Shown here: positions 49,756-58,193 of the stretch, piece by piece
How positions within the stretch are numbered: the stretch's first letter is position 1
Layout of the letters: every line of letters starts with the position of its first letter
NCBI RefSeq assembly: GCF_900129405.1
Contig: NZ_FQVQ01000002.1
Location: 124,001 to 188,000 of the forward strand
DNA: 64,000 nucleotides
From: Flavobacterium fontis
Lineage (GTDB): Bacteria > Bacteroidota > Bacteroidia > Flavobacteriales > Flavobacteriaceae
Reading direction: 5' to 3'
Translations under genes and position numbers: made by a program
Notes under the pieces: generated by a model
Seen by the model: the letters and a program-made list of their open reading frames with translations, nothing else
What the model was told of the DNA's origin: nothing
Database searches by the model: none

Positions 49756-51042
49756 TTATTGTTTTTGCAAGGCTAAAATTCCCGTTTTCAAAATCTGTCC
49801 AAATGCATACATATCTTCATACGAACAATAGAAAGGAGCGGGAGCCAACCGAATTACATTGGGTTCACGCCAATCGGTAATGACGCCATTTTGCATCAAA
49901 TAATCGAATAAACTTCGCCCTTGTCCATGTAAATACACCGACAATTGGCAAGCGCGTTCATCGGGATTGCTGGGCGTGATGACTTCAAAATCGGCACCGT
50001 CCAACTGTTGATCGATATCGTGTAATACAAATTCGAGGTAAGCCGTCAATTGGTTTCGCTTGGCAATCAGTCGTTCCATACCCACTTCATCAAAGAGTTC
50101 GACCGATGCCAAATACGGCGCCAATGACAATATGGGCAAATTGCTCACTTGCCAACCGTTGGCACCTTGTACGGGATCAAAGTCGGGTTCCATTTTGAAA
50201 CGACGTTCTTTATTGTGTCCCCACCACCCTGCAAAACGGGGTAAATTGGTGTGGTGGTGTTTTTCGTGAACAAAACAACCCGAGGCATTTCCAGGCCCAG
50301 AGTTCATGTATTTATAACTACACCAAGCGGCAAAATCGACATTCCAGTCGTGCAAGTTCAATTGTATATTCCCCGCAGCGTGCGCCAAGTCGAATCCTAC
50401 ATAAGCGCCTACGGCATGACCGGCTTCGGTGATAGTTTTTAGATCAAACACTTGACCCGTGTAATAATTCACACCGCCCCACAATACCAGTGCCAACTCC
50501 TCGCCGACTTCATTGATTTTAGCGATAATATCTTCGTGGCGAATATTGTGTTCGCCCTCACGACGTTTTACCTCAACTATCGCATCTTTTGGGTCAAATC
50601 CGTGGACACGAACTTGGGATTGAAACATATATTGATCGGAAGGGAAAGCTTTTTCTTCGCAAATGATTTTGTAGCGTTTGCCTTGCGGGCGGTAAAATGA
50701 CACCATCAATAAGTGCAGGTTCACCGTCAAGGTATTCATTACCGTCACTTCTGAAGGCAAGGCACCTACAATTTTACTCAGTGGATTGGCAAAACGTTCA
50801 TGGTAATCCCACCAGGGTTTTTCGGCATAAAAATGTCCCTCTACCGCCAAATTCGCCCAATCATCCATAACCTCTTGTACAAATTGAGCCGCCGATTTGG
50901 GTTGCAACCCCAAGGAATTTCCCGTAAAATAAATTACATTTTTACCTTCATGTTGAGGAAAAATAAACTGATCGCGGTACGCACGCAGGTCGTCTTGGCT
51001 ATCGAGTTGTTGTGCGAATTCACGCGTATTTTGAAATGTCAT
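49756..51042 (-). CDS. kynU: Kynureninase
   Basis: A 428-residue PLP enzyme that cleaves 3-hydroxykynurenine (or kynurenine) to 3-hydroxyanthranilate (or anthranilate) and alanine. VIYFTGNSLGLQPKSAAQFVQEVMDDWA is the N-terminal signature. GFDLAHAAGNIQLNLHDWNVDFAAWCSYKYMNSGPG carries the PLP-binding Lys244, and FAGWWGHNKERRFKM the substrate arginine region. Length fits (410-465). It acts after Kmo (42171) in the tryptophan to quinolinate/NAD route. A near -7 box TACATTTA lies at 51070-51063. It has a strong terminator. Confidence 0.96.
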   Translation of the reverse strand: MTFQNTREFAQQLDSQDDLRAYRDQFIFPQHEGKNVIYFTGNSLGLQPKSAAQFVQEVMDDWANLAVEGHFYAEKPWWDYHERFANPLSKIVGALPSEVTVMNTLTVNLHLLMVSFYRPQGKRYKIICEEKAFPSDQYMFQSQVRVHGFDPKDAIVEVKRREGEHNIRHEDIIAKINEVGEELALVLWGGVNYYTGQVFDLKTITEAGHAVGAYVGFDLAHAAGNIQLNLHDWNVDFAAWCSYKYMNSGPGNASGCFVHEKHHHTNLPRFAGWWGHNKERRFKMEPDFDPVQGANGWQVSNLPILSLAPYLASVELFDEVGMERLIAKRNQLTAYLEFVLHDIDQQLDGADFEVITPSNPDERACQLSVYLHGQGRSLFDYLMQNGVITDWREPNVIRLAPAPFYCSYEDMYAFGQILKTGILALQKQ

Positions 51043-51097
51043 CGTTTTGTTGGTTTGAAGGGTAAATGTAGTAATCTTGGAGGAGATTTGAAATAGT

Positions 51098-51203
51098 AAT
51101 TATGGGTTATGAATTATGAGTTATGAATGAATTGCTGATTATGTAATAGCTTCATCGACACATCGACAAATTGACACATCGACAAATTGCCTTATCGACA
51201 CAT
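51098..51203. repeat. Heptamer array followed by CATCGACA-type repeats
   Basis: Bases 51098-51128 hold ATTATGA-type heptamers. Bases 51153-51203 hold a second short repeat (CATCGACA, CATCGACAAATTGACA, CATCGACAAATTG, TATCGACA). They fill the gap between the queA terminator and the kynU promoter region. No ORF is supported. Confidence 0.75.
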
Positions 51204-51234
51204 TAAAAAAGGCCTTCATTTCTGAAAGCCTTTT
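51204..51234 (-). terminator. Intrinsic terminator of queA
   Basis: Stem AAGGCCTTCA (51209-51218) with TGAAAGCCTT (51223-51232), one mismatch, a four-base loop, and six T on the minus strand. It follows the queA stop by eight bases. Confidence 0.85.
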
Positions 51235-51239
51235 CTACA

Positions 51240-52289
51240 TTATAAGATCAACATCGCGTCGCCATAGGAATAAAAACGATAGCGTTCTTTCACGGCTTCT
51301 TCGTAGGCTTTTTTCATTAAGTCATGTCCACAAAAGGCTGAAATCATCATTAACAAGGTTGATTTTGGCGTGTGGAAATTGGTCACCATACAATTGGCAA
51401 TACTAAAATCATAGGGTGGGAAGATGAATTTGTTGGTCCAACCATCATAAGGATTTAGCGTACGGTTGGATGAAACCGAACTTTCAATGGCGCGCATCGA
51501 AGTAGTTCCAATGCAACACACACGGCGTTTGTTTTCGATGGCTTTGTTGACGGTATCACATGCCTCTTGAGAAATGCGTAATTCTTCGGAGTCCATTTTA
51601 TGTTTGGATAAATCCTCTACTTCAACAGGATTGAACGTTCCTAATCCCACGTGAAGCGTAACTTCAGCGAAGTTGATACCTTTGATTTCAAGACGTTTCA
51701 ACAAATGCTTTGAAAAGTGCAATCCCGCAGTGGGAGCTGCTACGGCGCCTTCTTCTTTAGCGTAGATGGTTTGGTAACGTTCGGCGTCCTCTTCGGTAAC
51801 CTCACGATTGATGTATTTAGGAATCGGCGTTTCTCCTAATTCCTTCAATTTATACCGGAATTCTTCGTAGGAACCGTCGTATAAGAAACGAAGGGTACGT
51901 CCACGGGAAGTGGTGTTATCGATAACTTCAGCCACCAATGAATCGTCATCGCCGAAATACAATTTATTCCCGATACGGATTTTACGGGCAGGATCGACCA
52001 AAACATCCCATAGGCGTTGTTCCGCATTTAATTCGCGCAACAAGAACACTTCGATACGCGCTCCTGTTTTCTCTTTGTTTCCATACATACGCGCTGGAAA
52101 CACTTTGGTATTGTTTAAAATCATCACATCGCCATCATCAAAATAGTCGATAATGTCTTTAAACAATTTATGTTCGATTTGCCCAGTGCTGCGGTGAACC
52201 ACCATTAAGCGCGACTCATCGCGGTTTTCAGCAGGAAATTCGGCCAGTAACTCTGGAGGTAAATGGAAATTAAAATGGGATAGTTTCAT
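51240..52289 (-). CDS. queA: S-adenosylmethionine:tRNA ribosyltransferase-isomerase QueA
   Basis: A 349-residue enzyme that moves the ribosyl part of SAM onto 7-aminomethyl-7-deazaguanine in tRNA, forming epoxyqueuosine. [30 protein letters not shown] is the family start. [60 protein letters not shown] and [19 protein letters not shown] are its conserved blocks. Length is standard. It is the only queuosine gene here. It has its own promoter, a 5' hairpin leader and a terminator. Confidence 0.97.
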   Translation of the reverse strand: MKLSHFNFHLPPELLAEFPAENRDESRLMVVHRSTGQIEHKLFKDIIDYFDDGDVMILNNTKVFPARMYGNKEKTGARIEVFLLRELNAEQRLWDVLVDPARKIRIGNKLYFGDDDSLVAEVIDNTTSRGRTLRFLYDGSYEEFRYKLKELGETPIPKYINREVTEEDAERYQTIYAKEEGAVAAPTAGLHFSKHLLKRLEIKGINFAEVTLHVGLGTFNPVEVEDLSKHKMDSEELRISQEACDTVNKAIENKRRVCCIGTTSMRAIESSVSSNRTLNPYDGWTNKFIFPPYDFSIANCMVTNFHTPKSTLLMMISAFCGHDLMKKAYEEAVKERYRFYSYGDAMLIL

Positions 52290-52316
52290 CTTTTTATAGC
52301 CTTTAGATTACATTAT

Positions 52317-52346
52317 TTTGCCTCACGGCAAACGGGTGCAAATATA
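52317..52346 (-). promoter_or_regulatory. queA promoter with hairpin at the transcript 5' end
   Basis: The -7 box TATATTTG at 52346-52339 predicts a start near 52333. Directly after it is the hairpin TTTGCC-GTGA-GGCAAA (minus strand, 52332-52317), followed by about 27 bases to the ATG. A stem at the very 5' end may protect the mRNA or be regulatory. It lacks the A-rich tail layout of preQ1 riboswitches. Confidence 0.5.
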
Positions 52347-52375
52347 CTATCCGTAAAAGGGGGTTGTCAAGTAAA

Positions 52376-53647
52376 TTAGGATTTATTTTCCGACATTTTC
52401 CCTGAAATCCCTACCTGCGCGAGATCGCTCCAAAAAGTGGGATATGATTTTGAGACCACTTCGGCATTTTCAATGTGTATAGGCACACGAAGCGCTAATG
52501 GTGCAAAGGCCATGGCCATTCGATGGTCTTGATATGTTGCTATGGCCACATTGGGAATTAGGTGGGTTGACGATTCAAGATGTAAGGTATCAGCAGTGGT
52601 TTGGATTTGTCCCCCTAGTTTTGAAATCTCTTGCTGCAGGGCTACTAACCGGTCGGTTTCTTTAATTTTAAGCGTATGCAATCCGGTCAATGTACATGAA
52701 ATCCCGAGTCCTAAACAAGTCACCGCAATGGTTTGTGCGATATCGGGAGCTCCAATTAAATGGGCTTCAAAATGGGAGGTTGTGGGAGGTGATACTTTGG
52801 TGAGACGAAGGCGAAAATGGGGTAAAAATGTGGTCGCTACCCCTAATTTTTCGTACAAGGAAATCAAAACTTGATCGCCTTGTAAACTATTGGGACGGTA
52901 GCTCGACAACGTAACTTCGGCACCCACATCCGATAAAGCGATGATACTATACCAATAGGAAGCCGAAGACCAATCGCTTTCTACGGTAATCGACATCGAA
53001 GCACTTTCATTTGGTGGAGCCATCATGGGGTACACCCGAATCTGATTTCCTTCAAACGAACTAGTAACACCGATTTGTTGTAGTAAAGCTAAGGTCATTT
53101 GAATATACGGAATTGACGTAATTTCACCTTCCAACGTCAGTTCGATACCCCTTTCCAAACTGGGAGCAATGAGTAGAAGGGCTGAAATGTATTGGCTGCT
53201 GACATGGGCGGGTAAACTAACTTTATCCTGTGATACCTTTTTCCCTGAGATTTTCAAAGGCGGAAAACCATTTTGTTCCGCATAAGTTATGTCGGCACCA
53301 AGTTGTTGCAGCGCTTCGACGAGAATTTGAATTGGACGTTCTTTCATTCGCGATGACCCTGTAAGCAAAACTTTTTTTCCTTCTTGAATAGCAAAAAAAG
53401 CGGTGAGAAATCGCATGGCTGTCCCTGCATGATGCACATCAATCACAAGTTCATCCTGATTTTCGACCCGTAATTTCTGAAGAGCTTGCATCATAACGTC
53501 CGAGTCATCGGAGTTGGAGGTGTTTTCCAAGTGTAAAAACGGATATAACGCTTGGAGCAAAAGGAGTCGGTTGGTTTCTGACTTAGAACCGGTTATGGCA
53601 ATTTCTTTTCCCGGGATTAATGTCGAATGCAGTAAGTGGTTAGTCAT
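52376..53647 (-). CDS. aroA: 3-phosphoshikimate 1-carboxyvinyltransferase (EPSP synthase)
   Basis: A 423-residue enzyme of the shikimate pathway that joins shikimate-3-phosphate and phosphoenolpyruvate. ITGSKSETNRLLLLQAL is the N-terminal phosphate/PEP motif, with Thr instead of the more usual Ser as in other Bacteroidota. HHAGTAMRFLTAF is the PEP loop, SSRMKERPIQILVEALQQLGA the next block, and IKETDRLVALQQEI plus TYQDHRMAMAFAPLAL the C-terminal motifs. The ATG at 53647 is used instead of an upstream TTG at 53671. A near -7 box CAAATTTG lies at 53664-53657. The upstream gap is a repeat array. Confidence 0.95.
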   Translation of the reverse strand: MTNHLLHSTLIPGKEIAITGSKSETNRLLLLQALYPFLHLENTSNSDDSDVMMQALQKLRVENQDELVIDVHHAGTAMRFLTAFFAIQEGKKVLLTGSSRMKERPIQILVEALQQLGADITYAEQNGFPPLKISGKKVSQDKVSLPAHVSSQYISALLLIAPSLERGIELTLEGEITSIPYIQMTLALLQQIGVTSSFEGNQIRVYPMMAPPNESASMSITVESDWSSASYWYSIIALSDVGAEVTLSSYRPNSLQGDQVLISLYEKLGVATTFLPHFRLRLTKVSPPTTSHFEAHLIGAPDIAQTIAVTCLGLGISCTLTGLHTLKIKETDRLVALQQEISKLGGQIQTTADTLHLESSTHLIPNVAIATYQDHRMAMAFAPLALRVPIHIENAEVVSKSYPTFWSDLAQVGISGKMSENKS

Positions 53648-53693
53648 GTAGCGAGTCAAATTTGAATCCAATGCAAGGCGTTATGCGTACGAG

Positions 53694-53910
53694 TTGTGAA
53701 TTATGAGTTATGAATTATGAGTTATGAGTTATGAGTTGAAAATAACTAACTCACCTAGAGGCTAGGAGTCTAGTCACTAGTTACTAATTACTAGTTACTA
53801 GTTACTAGTTACTAGTTACTAGTTACTAATCACTAATCACTAATCACTAATCACTAATCACTAGTCACCAGTCACTAACCTGCCTGCCGGCATAGGCAGG
53901 TCACTAGTTC
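53694..53910. repeat. Heptamer array A with GC-rich hairpin, between mazG and aroA
   Basis: ATTATGA-type heptamers occupy 53696-53739. CACTAGT/CACTAAT-type heptamers run from about 53772 to 53876, interrupted by a hairpin with arms ACCTGCC (53878-53884) and GGCAGGT (53895-53901). The region starts at the TAG stop of the MazG-like gene. A 42-base block around the hairpin is identical to array B at 60605-60896. No coding potential. Confidence 0.92.
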
Positions 53911-54237
53911 CTACTTCAGCTTCTCGTTATTGTGATGGCGATCGTGGTCACGTTTTGTTTTCAAGTCCATTTTTTTATCAAATGCGGCTTGCAAATCGAC
54001 CCCTGTCTGATTGGCCAAACAGAGCACGACAAATACAACATCGGCAAGTTCTTCGCCGAGATCTTTATTTTTGTCACTTTCTTTCTCCGATTGTTCGCCA
54101 TAGCGGCGTGCAATGATACGGGCTACTTCTCCGACTTCTTCGGTGAGTTGCGCCATATTTGTGAGTTCGTTAAAATAGCGAACCCCATGATTTTTTATCC
54201 AATGATCGACGTCGAGTTGGGCGTTTTTTAGGTTCAT
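53911..54237 (-). CDS. MazG-like nucleotide pyrophosphohydrolase
   Basis: A 108-residue all-alpha NTP pyrophosphatase. The metal-binding pattern is LTEEVGEVARII (ExxE) followed by LGEELADVVFVVLCLAN (ExxxD), as in MazG/dUTPase-like single-domain enzymes. It probably cleaves unusual or canonical NTPs to NMP and pyrophosphate as house-cleaning. It begins three bases from the end of the upstream DUF3857 gene, so it is likely the last gene of that operon. The TAG stop lies at the edge of repeat array A. Confidence 0.92.
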   Translation of the reverse strand: MNLKNAQLDVDHWIKNHGVRYFNELTNMAQLTEEVGEVARIIARRYGEQSEKESDKNKDLGEELADVVFVVLCLANQTGVDLQAAFDKKMDLKTKRDHDRHHNNEKLK

Positions 54238-54239
54238 GA

Positions 54240-56249
54240 TTATTTTTTTACCAAGACAATTTTCTCTGTCTCTTTTGCAACGACCAAGGTAAAAAATTCT
54301 TTAAGTTCGAGATACTGTTCAGCTGGAATTTCTGATTTATTTAAGGATAATGTAGTAGTAATGACTAGCTGATTAGGTTTTCGTTCAATGAAAAAACGAA
54401 AAGAACCTGTATCGTTGGACATTTTAAACACTTTGTCGACTGGAGCTGATTCCAATTGAAATTCAGCGGGATATGAAAAAATAACCGTAGTCATTTCCCT
54501 TTTTGGATACGTAAAATTCACCGGGTATTGACGGTTTTCAGCCGTAAACCATGGGATTGTATGCGTGTTAAACAACAAGGGGTCAACATACCATTTTTCG
54601 CCTATCTTTTCTACAAATTTATCGGTCTCAAATGAGAAAATCTCTTTAGCTACGGCTTCTTCACTTTTGTTTTGAATGTCGTGTTTGTTGATGACAATAT
54701 TTTTGAATTTATTTTCTCGATTCCTAATCCACGTATCTTTATCCATTCGTTGTGAATCGGCCATGACATCCCAACAATCATAATTTGTAAATTGAGCTAC
54801 ACAATCTCCAATTAAGCCCTTATCCTCCTGCCAATTCACTTGAATATTGTAGAAAGAGATGGAGGGTGTTTTGGGCGTTAGACTCACTTCTTCAGAGGTG
54901 CCGTTTTTACGAATTAATCGTCCTTTTTCGTTTAGAGCATGAACAGGAAGTAAGGTAGTTTTGCCTGCTTTTTGAGTCGCATCCAAAAGGAGTTGCTCGC
55001 CATCAAGATTTACAGCGGTGATCACATAGTTGAATTTGGAATAGGATGGAAACGAAACAAATCCATTTTCTCTTGTGCTTAAAAGAACAGGATGAGCATC
55101 AATCCCAGCCTGCGTTAACATTGCCGTTAGGGTTAAATTGACATCGGCTACATTACCATTTCGTTTATTATAAGCTTCTTCGAGTGATTGACTCGTATTA
55201 TATCCCATTTTGCCGTTCCACGCGATTTGCTTCTTGACCCATTCAAAAATTGCCAAGGTTTTTGTTCGAGCATCCATCTCCTTTTGAACAATTCGGTCTA
55301 AATCTGATAAAAAGTAGGATGTTTTTTGTAATTCACCCCCAAAAGAAGGATTACTAAACACCGTTTTTACCACATCATCCCATGTTACAGCAATCTTTTT
55401 TTGCGGTTCCTCGGGAAATTGAACGGATTCTAATTCAAGGCTAATCTTTGCATAATAATCATTGCGATTCGCCGTAAAGGGTTCATTTTTTAGGGCAGGA
55501 ACATCCCATTGCTCTAGTTCGTAGACCGCCGTTTTAAAATTCAAAATATAATCGCGTTTAGCACGTGTTCCTTCAATATAAGCTGAATAATTGATAGAAC
55601 CATCCCCATAGTTGGATTGCATTGGAATATCTACAAATCCAGAGCGAATAATTTTGTAGGTATACAGCAAAGGCAATTCCATTTTTAAATAGGCTTTACG
55701 CACTGGAATATCAAATTGGTATTGAAACAAATCGATAGTTTGGATATCTTCCGAACGAATTTCGTAAGTCAGCTCAATAATAGAACCTGGTTTGACGCCA
55801 GGAAACGTAATCAATTTTGTTTCCCAAAATTCGTTTGTTTTTTCCAACAGGACTCCAGATGAAGTCACTTTTTGTTTTTTTACTTTGCCTTCTTCTAGAT
55901 TGTATGAATACGCTTTGAGGTTGACAATGCGATCTTTGTTCAGCTTTTTATAGCCAACGTAATAGGGAATTTTCACATCAGCCCATCGAAGCCCTTCAGT
56001 CTTGTAAATCTTTATTTTCTGTTTATATTCGGCTATATACGAAAAGCCGTTTTCGGCCGAATAATCAAATCGCAGGGCACACGTTGTAAACAAATACGCC
56101 GCCGAAGCTGAAGAATCTACAGAACAAGAGCGCTCTTCTAATTCTTGTTTTGTTACCTCGTTTAACTCGAATTTTTGGCCAAAACAAAGCGCCGTAAAAG
56201 AGAGAAAAAGAAGAACAGCGCTATACTTTTTTAAGTACAATCTTCTCAT
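54240..56249 (-). CDS. DUF3857 transglutaminase-like protein, catalytic residues lost (copy 3)
   Basis: A 669-residue exported protein. The signal peptide is MRRLYLKKYSAVLLFLSFTALCFGQ. It has an N-terminal DUF3857 beta domain (about 50-270) and a transglutaminase-like core (about 300-440). At the position of the nucleophilic Cys it reads RNGNVADVNLTL, and where the catalytic His is expected, SKFNYVITAV. Only the third-position Asp is kept (LLDATQKAG). It is therefore probably not a protease or transglutaminase but may bind peptides. Its start overlaps the end of the upstream paralogue by 29 bases. Confidence 0.88.
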   Translation of the reverse strand: MRRLYLKKYSAVLLFLSFTALCFGQKFELNEVTKQELEERSCSVDSSASAAYLFTTCALRFDYSAENGFSYIAEYKQKIKIYKTEGLRWADVKIPYYVGYKKLNKDRIVNLKAYSYNLEEGKVKKQKVTSSGVLLEKTNEFWETKLITFPGVKPGSIIELTYEIRSEDIQTIDLFQYQFDIPVRKAYLKMELPLLYTYKIIRSGFVDIPMQSNYGDGSINYSAYIEGTRAKRDYILNFKTAVYELEQWDVPALKNEPFTANRNDYYAKISLELESVQFPEEPQKKIAVTWDDVVKTVFSNPSFGGELQKTSYFLSDLDRIVQKEMDARTKTLAIFEWVKKQIAWNGKMGYNTSQSLEEAYNKRNGNVADVNLTLTAMLTQAGIDAHPVLLSTRENGFVSFPSYSKFNYVITAVNLDGEQLLLDATQKAGKTTLLPVHALNEKGRLIRKNGTSEEVSLTPKTPSISFYNIQVNWQEDKGLIGDCVAQFTNYDCWDVMADSQRMDKDTWIRNRENKFKNIVINKHDIQNKSEEAVAKEIFSFETDKFVEKIGEKWYVDPLLFNTHTIPWFTAENRQYPVNFTYPKREMTTVIFSYPAEFQLESAPVDKVFKMSNDTGSFRFFIERKPNQLVITTTLSLNKSEIPAEQYLELKEFFTLVVAKETEKIVLVKK

Positions 56250-58188
56250 TGACTTTATCTACAATTAGCTTAAAAAACTCTTTTAAACTCTCGTATTCAT
56301 CTGGAGGCATAATAGCTGTTTTTATCTCCAAATTGGTTTGAATCACGAGTTTGTTTTCATTTTTAGTAATGGAAAAACTGAATGTCCCGTAATTTTTATC
56401 CAATCCGAGAGCCATGTTTTCGGGTAAGGTTTCTATGGTATATCCTTCGGGCAGATTAACTATAATCATTTGCTTTTCGCGAAATGGAAATGAAAAATCT
56501 ATTGGATATTCTCGGGTTTCCTGTTTGAATGGATTTTCATCCAAACCAAGGTGAAATAACGGACGAACAAACATTTTTCCGCCAATTACTTCCACACTAT
56601 TGGTACTCTCAAAAGAATATTTTTCCACCAAAGCTTCACTCACACCATTATCGGCCAATTCAAACTCGGTCACTTCAATGCCGGTATAATTTTTTTGCAA
56701 GCGTTCGATTTGCGACTCTTTGGATAGTTGACGGTAACGGTCGCGAAAACGCAAGGCACTATAGTCGACCATTTGATTGCGCACTTTACCCGAAACTGAC
56801 CCATCTGCAGCCAAATCGATAGCCGCATTTTCTTGATTTAAGGAGACCATTTTGGGCATTAAATCGACTAATTCAGCCGTCCCGTCATCGAGCAGCATAC
56901 GACCATACCAATTCAAATCCCGTAACGGTAATATATCGGGACTGGCATACTTACTGGTTGCATCTAAAAACAAAACACCGCCATTTCTTTTCACTCCTAC
57001 AATGACTGCATTATAGGCATTAAAACTTGGATACATGGCAATACCGTTGGCACGAGTACTCAACAAAATAGGGTGTGCGTTAATTCCAAGATGACGTAAC
57101 ATTCCTACCATCATCAAATTGATCTCGGCGTAATTTCCTGTTTTCTCTTCATAAGCTTTTCGCACCCCTTTGTCGGTAAAAATGCGATAGGACTCATTCC
57201 AATTCATACGATTTTGCACGTATTGAAACACCATAGCAATTTTTTCATCATCGGTTGTCAAACCTTCTACCAACTTGGTGAGATCGGCTTCAAAATAACC
57301 CGTTTTTCGCATCTGAGGGCCAAACTCTTCATCCTCATAAATTTTGCGGCATACATCTTCCCAAGTTTTGGCATAATACTGATAGGTACTCTGTGGCAAC
57401 ATAGTAGAAGCGTGCTCATGAATGAGGGTCGAACGATAATTACTGATGTTATTGACAAACGATTCTTCTTTCATGGCGGCAACATCCTTTACCTTATACG
57501 TCATACGATTGTCAAAATATTCAAAACGATTCCCTACTGAAAATGTAACCGACCGATTCACCTTTTCTTGGGCTATATCCAAAATTAAGGCTCCACGATA
57601 GTAATTGTTAAACTTATAATATTCGGGGATGTCGACTACATATTCACAATAGTTGATAGGCACATCATATTGAAAAAACCAATCCCGAATGTTGGAGATA
57701 AATGGGGATAAAATAGAGTATTTGTATTCGATAATACAGCCTTCTTTCACTGCTGGCATCGACAGTTTCTTTACTTTGGTATTTTTATTGACCTGTTCTG
57801 TAAAAATATTTTCAGACTTCGCTTTGGTTTTTTCGATTTGTCCATTAACCAAGTTATAGGTCACCGCTTTGGTGAAATCTACCTGTTCCCCCGGACCTGA
57901 ATTGGGGGCATAGTGATATAATGAAAAATTGGCTTTCTCATAAGCTTCCTTTTTATATATTTTAATCTTAACACTTACTTCAGTGATCACATTAAATTGC
58001 CCATCGGTTAGTGTAAAATAGGTTCGTCCTTTTTTAAACAAAATAGCTGCACTCGCCGAAGTATCTTTGGGATGCACTTTTTCTTGTAATTCAGCTTGGG
58101 TTACTTCACCCAAATCATACGATTGTGCAAAACCAAAAGAAAAAAAGGCCGTGCAAACAAAACAAATTAAAATTAAACGCATTTTCAT
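56221..58188 (-). CDS. DUF3857 transglutaminase-like protein, catalytic residues lost (copy 2)
   Basis: A 655-residue paralogue of its neighbours. The signal peptide is MKMRLILICFVCTAFFSFGFAQ. DUF3857 and transglutaminase-like domains follow. The core reads KTGNYAEINLMMVGMLRHLG where copy 1 has YGDCK, and FNAYNAVIVGV where copy 1 has the catalytic His; LFLDATSKYASPDILP keeps the Asp. The C-terminal beta domain ends ETALTIK-like FFKLIVDKVNEKIVLKK. Copies 2 and 3 share more sequence with each other than with copy 1. It lies five bases after copy 1 in one operon. Confidence 0.88.
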   Translation of the reverse strand: MKMRLILICFVCTAFFSFGFAQSYDLGEVTQAELQEKVHPKDTSASAAILFKKGRTYFTLTDGQFNVITEVSVKIKIYKKEAYEKANFSLYHYAPNSGPGEQVDFTKAVTYNLVNGQIEKTKAKSENIFTEQVNKNTKVKKLSMPAVKEGCIIEYKYSILSPFISNIRDWFFQYDVPINYCEYVVDIPEYYKFNNYYRGALILDIAQEKVNRSVTFSVGNRFEYFDNRMTYKVKDVAAMKEESFVNNISNYRSTLIHEHASTMLPQSTYQYYAKTWEDVCRKIYEDEEFGPQMRKTGYFEADLTKLVEGLTTDDEKIAMVFQYVQNRMNWNESYRIFTDKGVRKAYEEKTGNYAEINLMMVGMLRHLGINAHPILLSTRANGIAMYPSFNAYNAVIVGVKRNGGVLFLDATSKYASPDILPLRDLNWYGRMLLDDGTAELVDLMPKMVSLNQENAAIDLAADGSVSGKVRNQMVDYSALRFRDRYRQLSKESQIERLQKNYTGIEVTEFELADNGVSEALVEKYSFESTNSVEVIGGKMFVRPLFHLGLDENPFKQETREYPIDFSFPFREKQMIIVNLPEGYTIETLPENMALGLDKNYGTFSFSITKNENKLVIQTNLEIKTAIMPPDEYESLKEFFKLIVDKVNEKIVLKKV

Positions 58189-58193
58189 GGCTA

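Noticed and set aside
52290..52340. preQ1 riboswitch ahead of queA
   Set aside because: A hairpin is present, but the A-rich pseudoknot tail and conserved loop bases of preQ1 classes are not seen.
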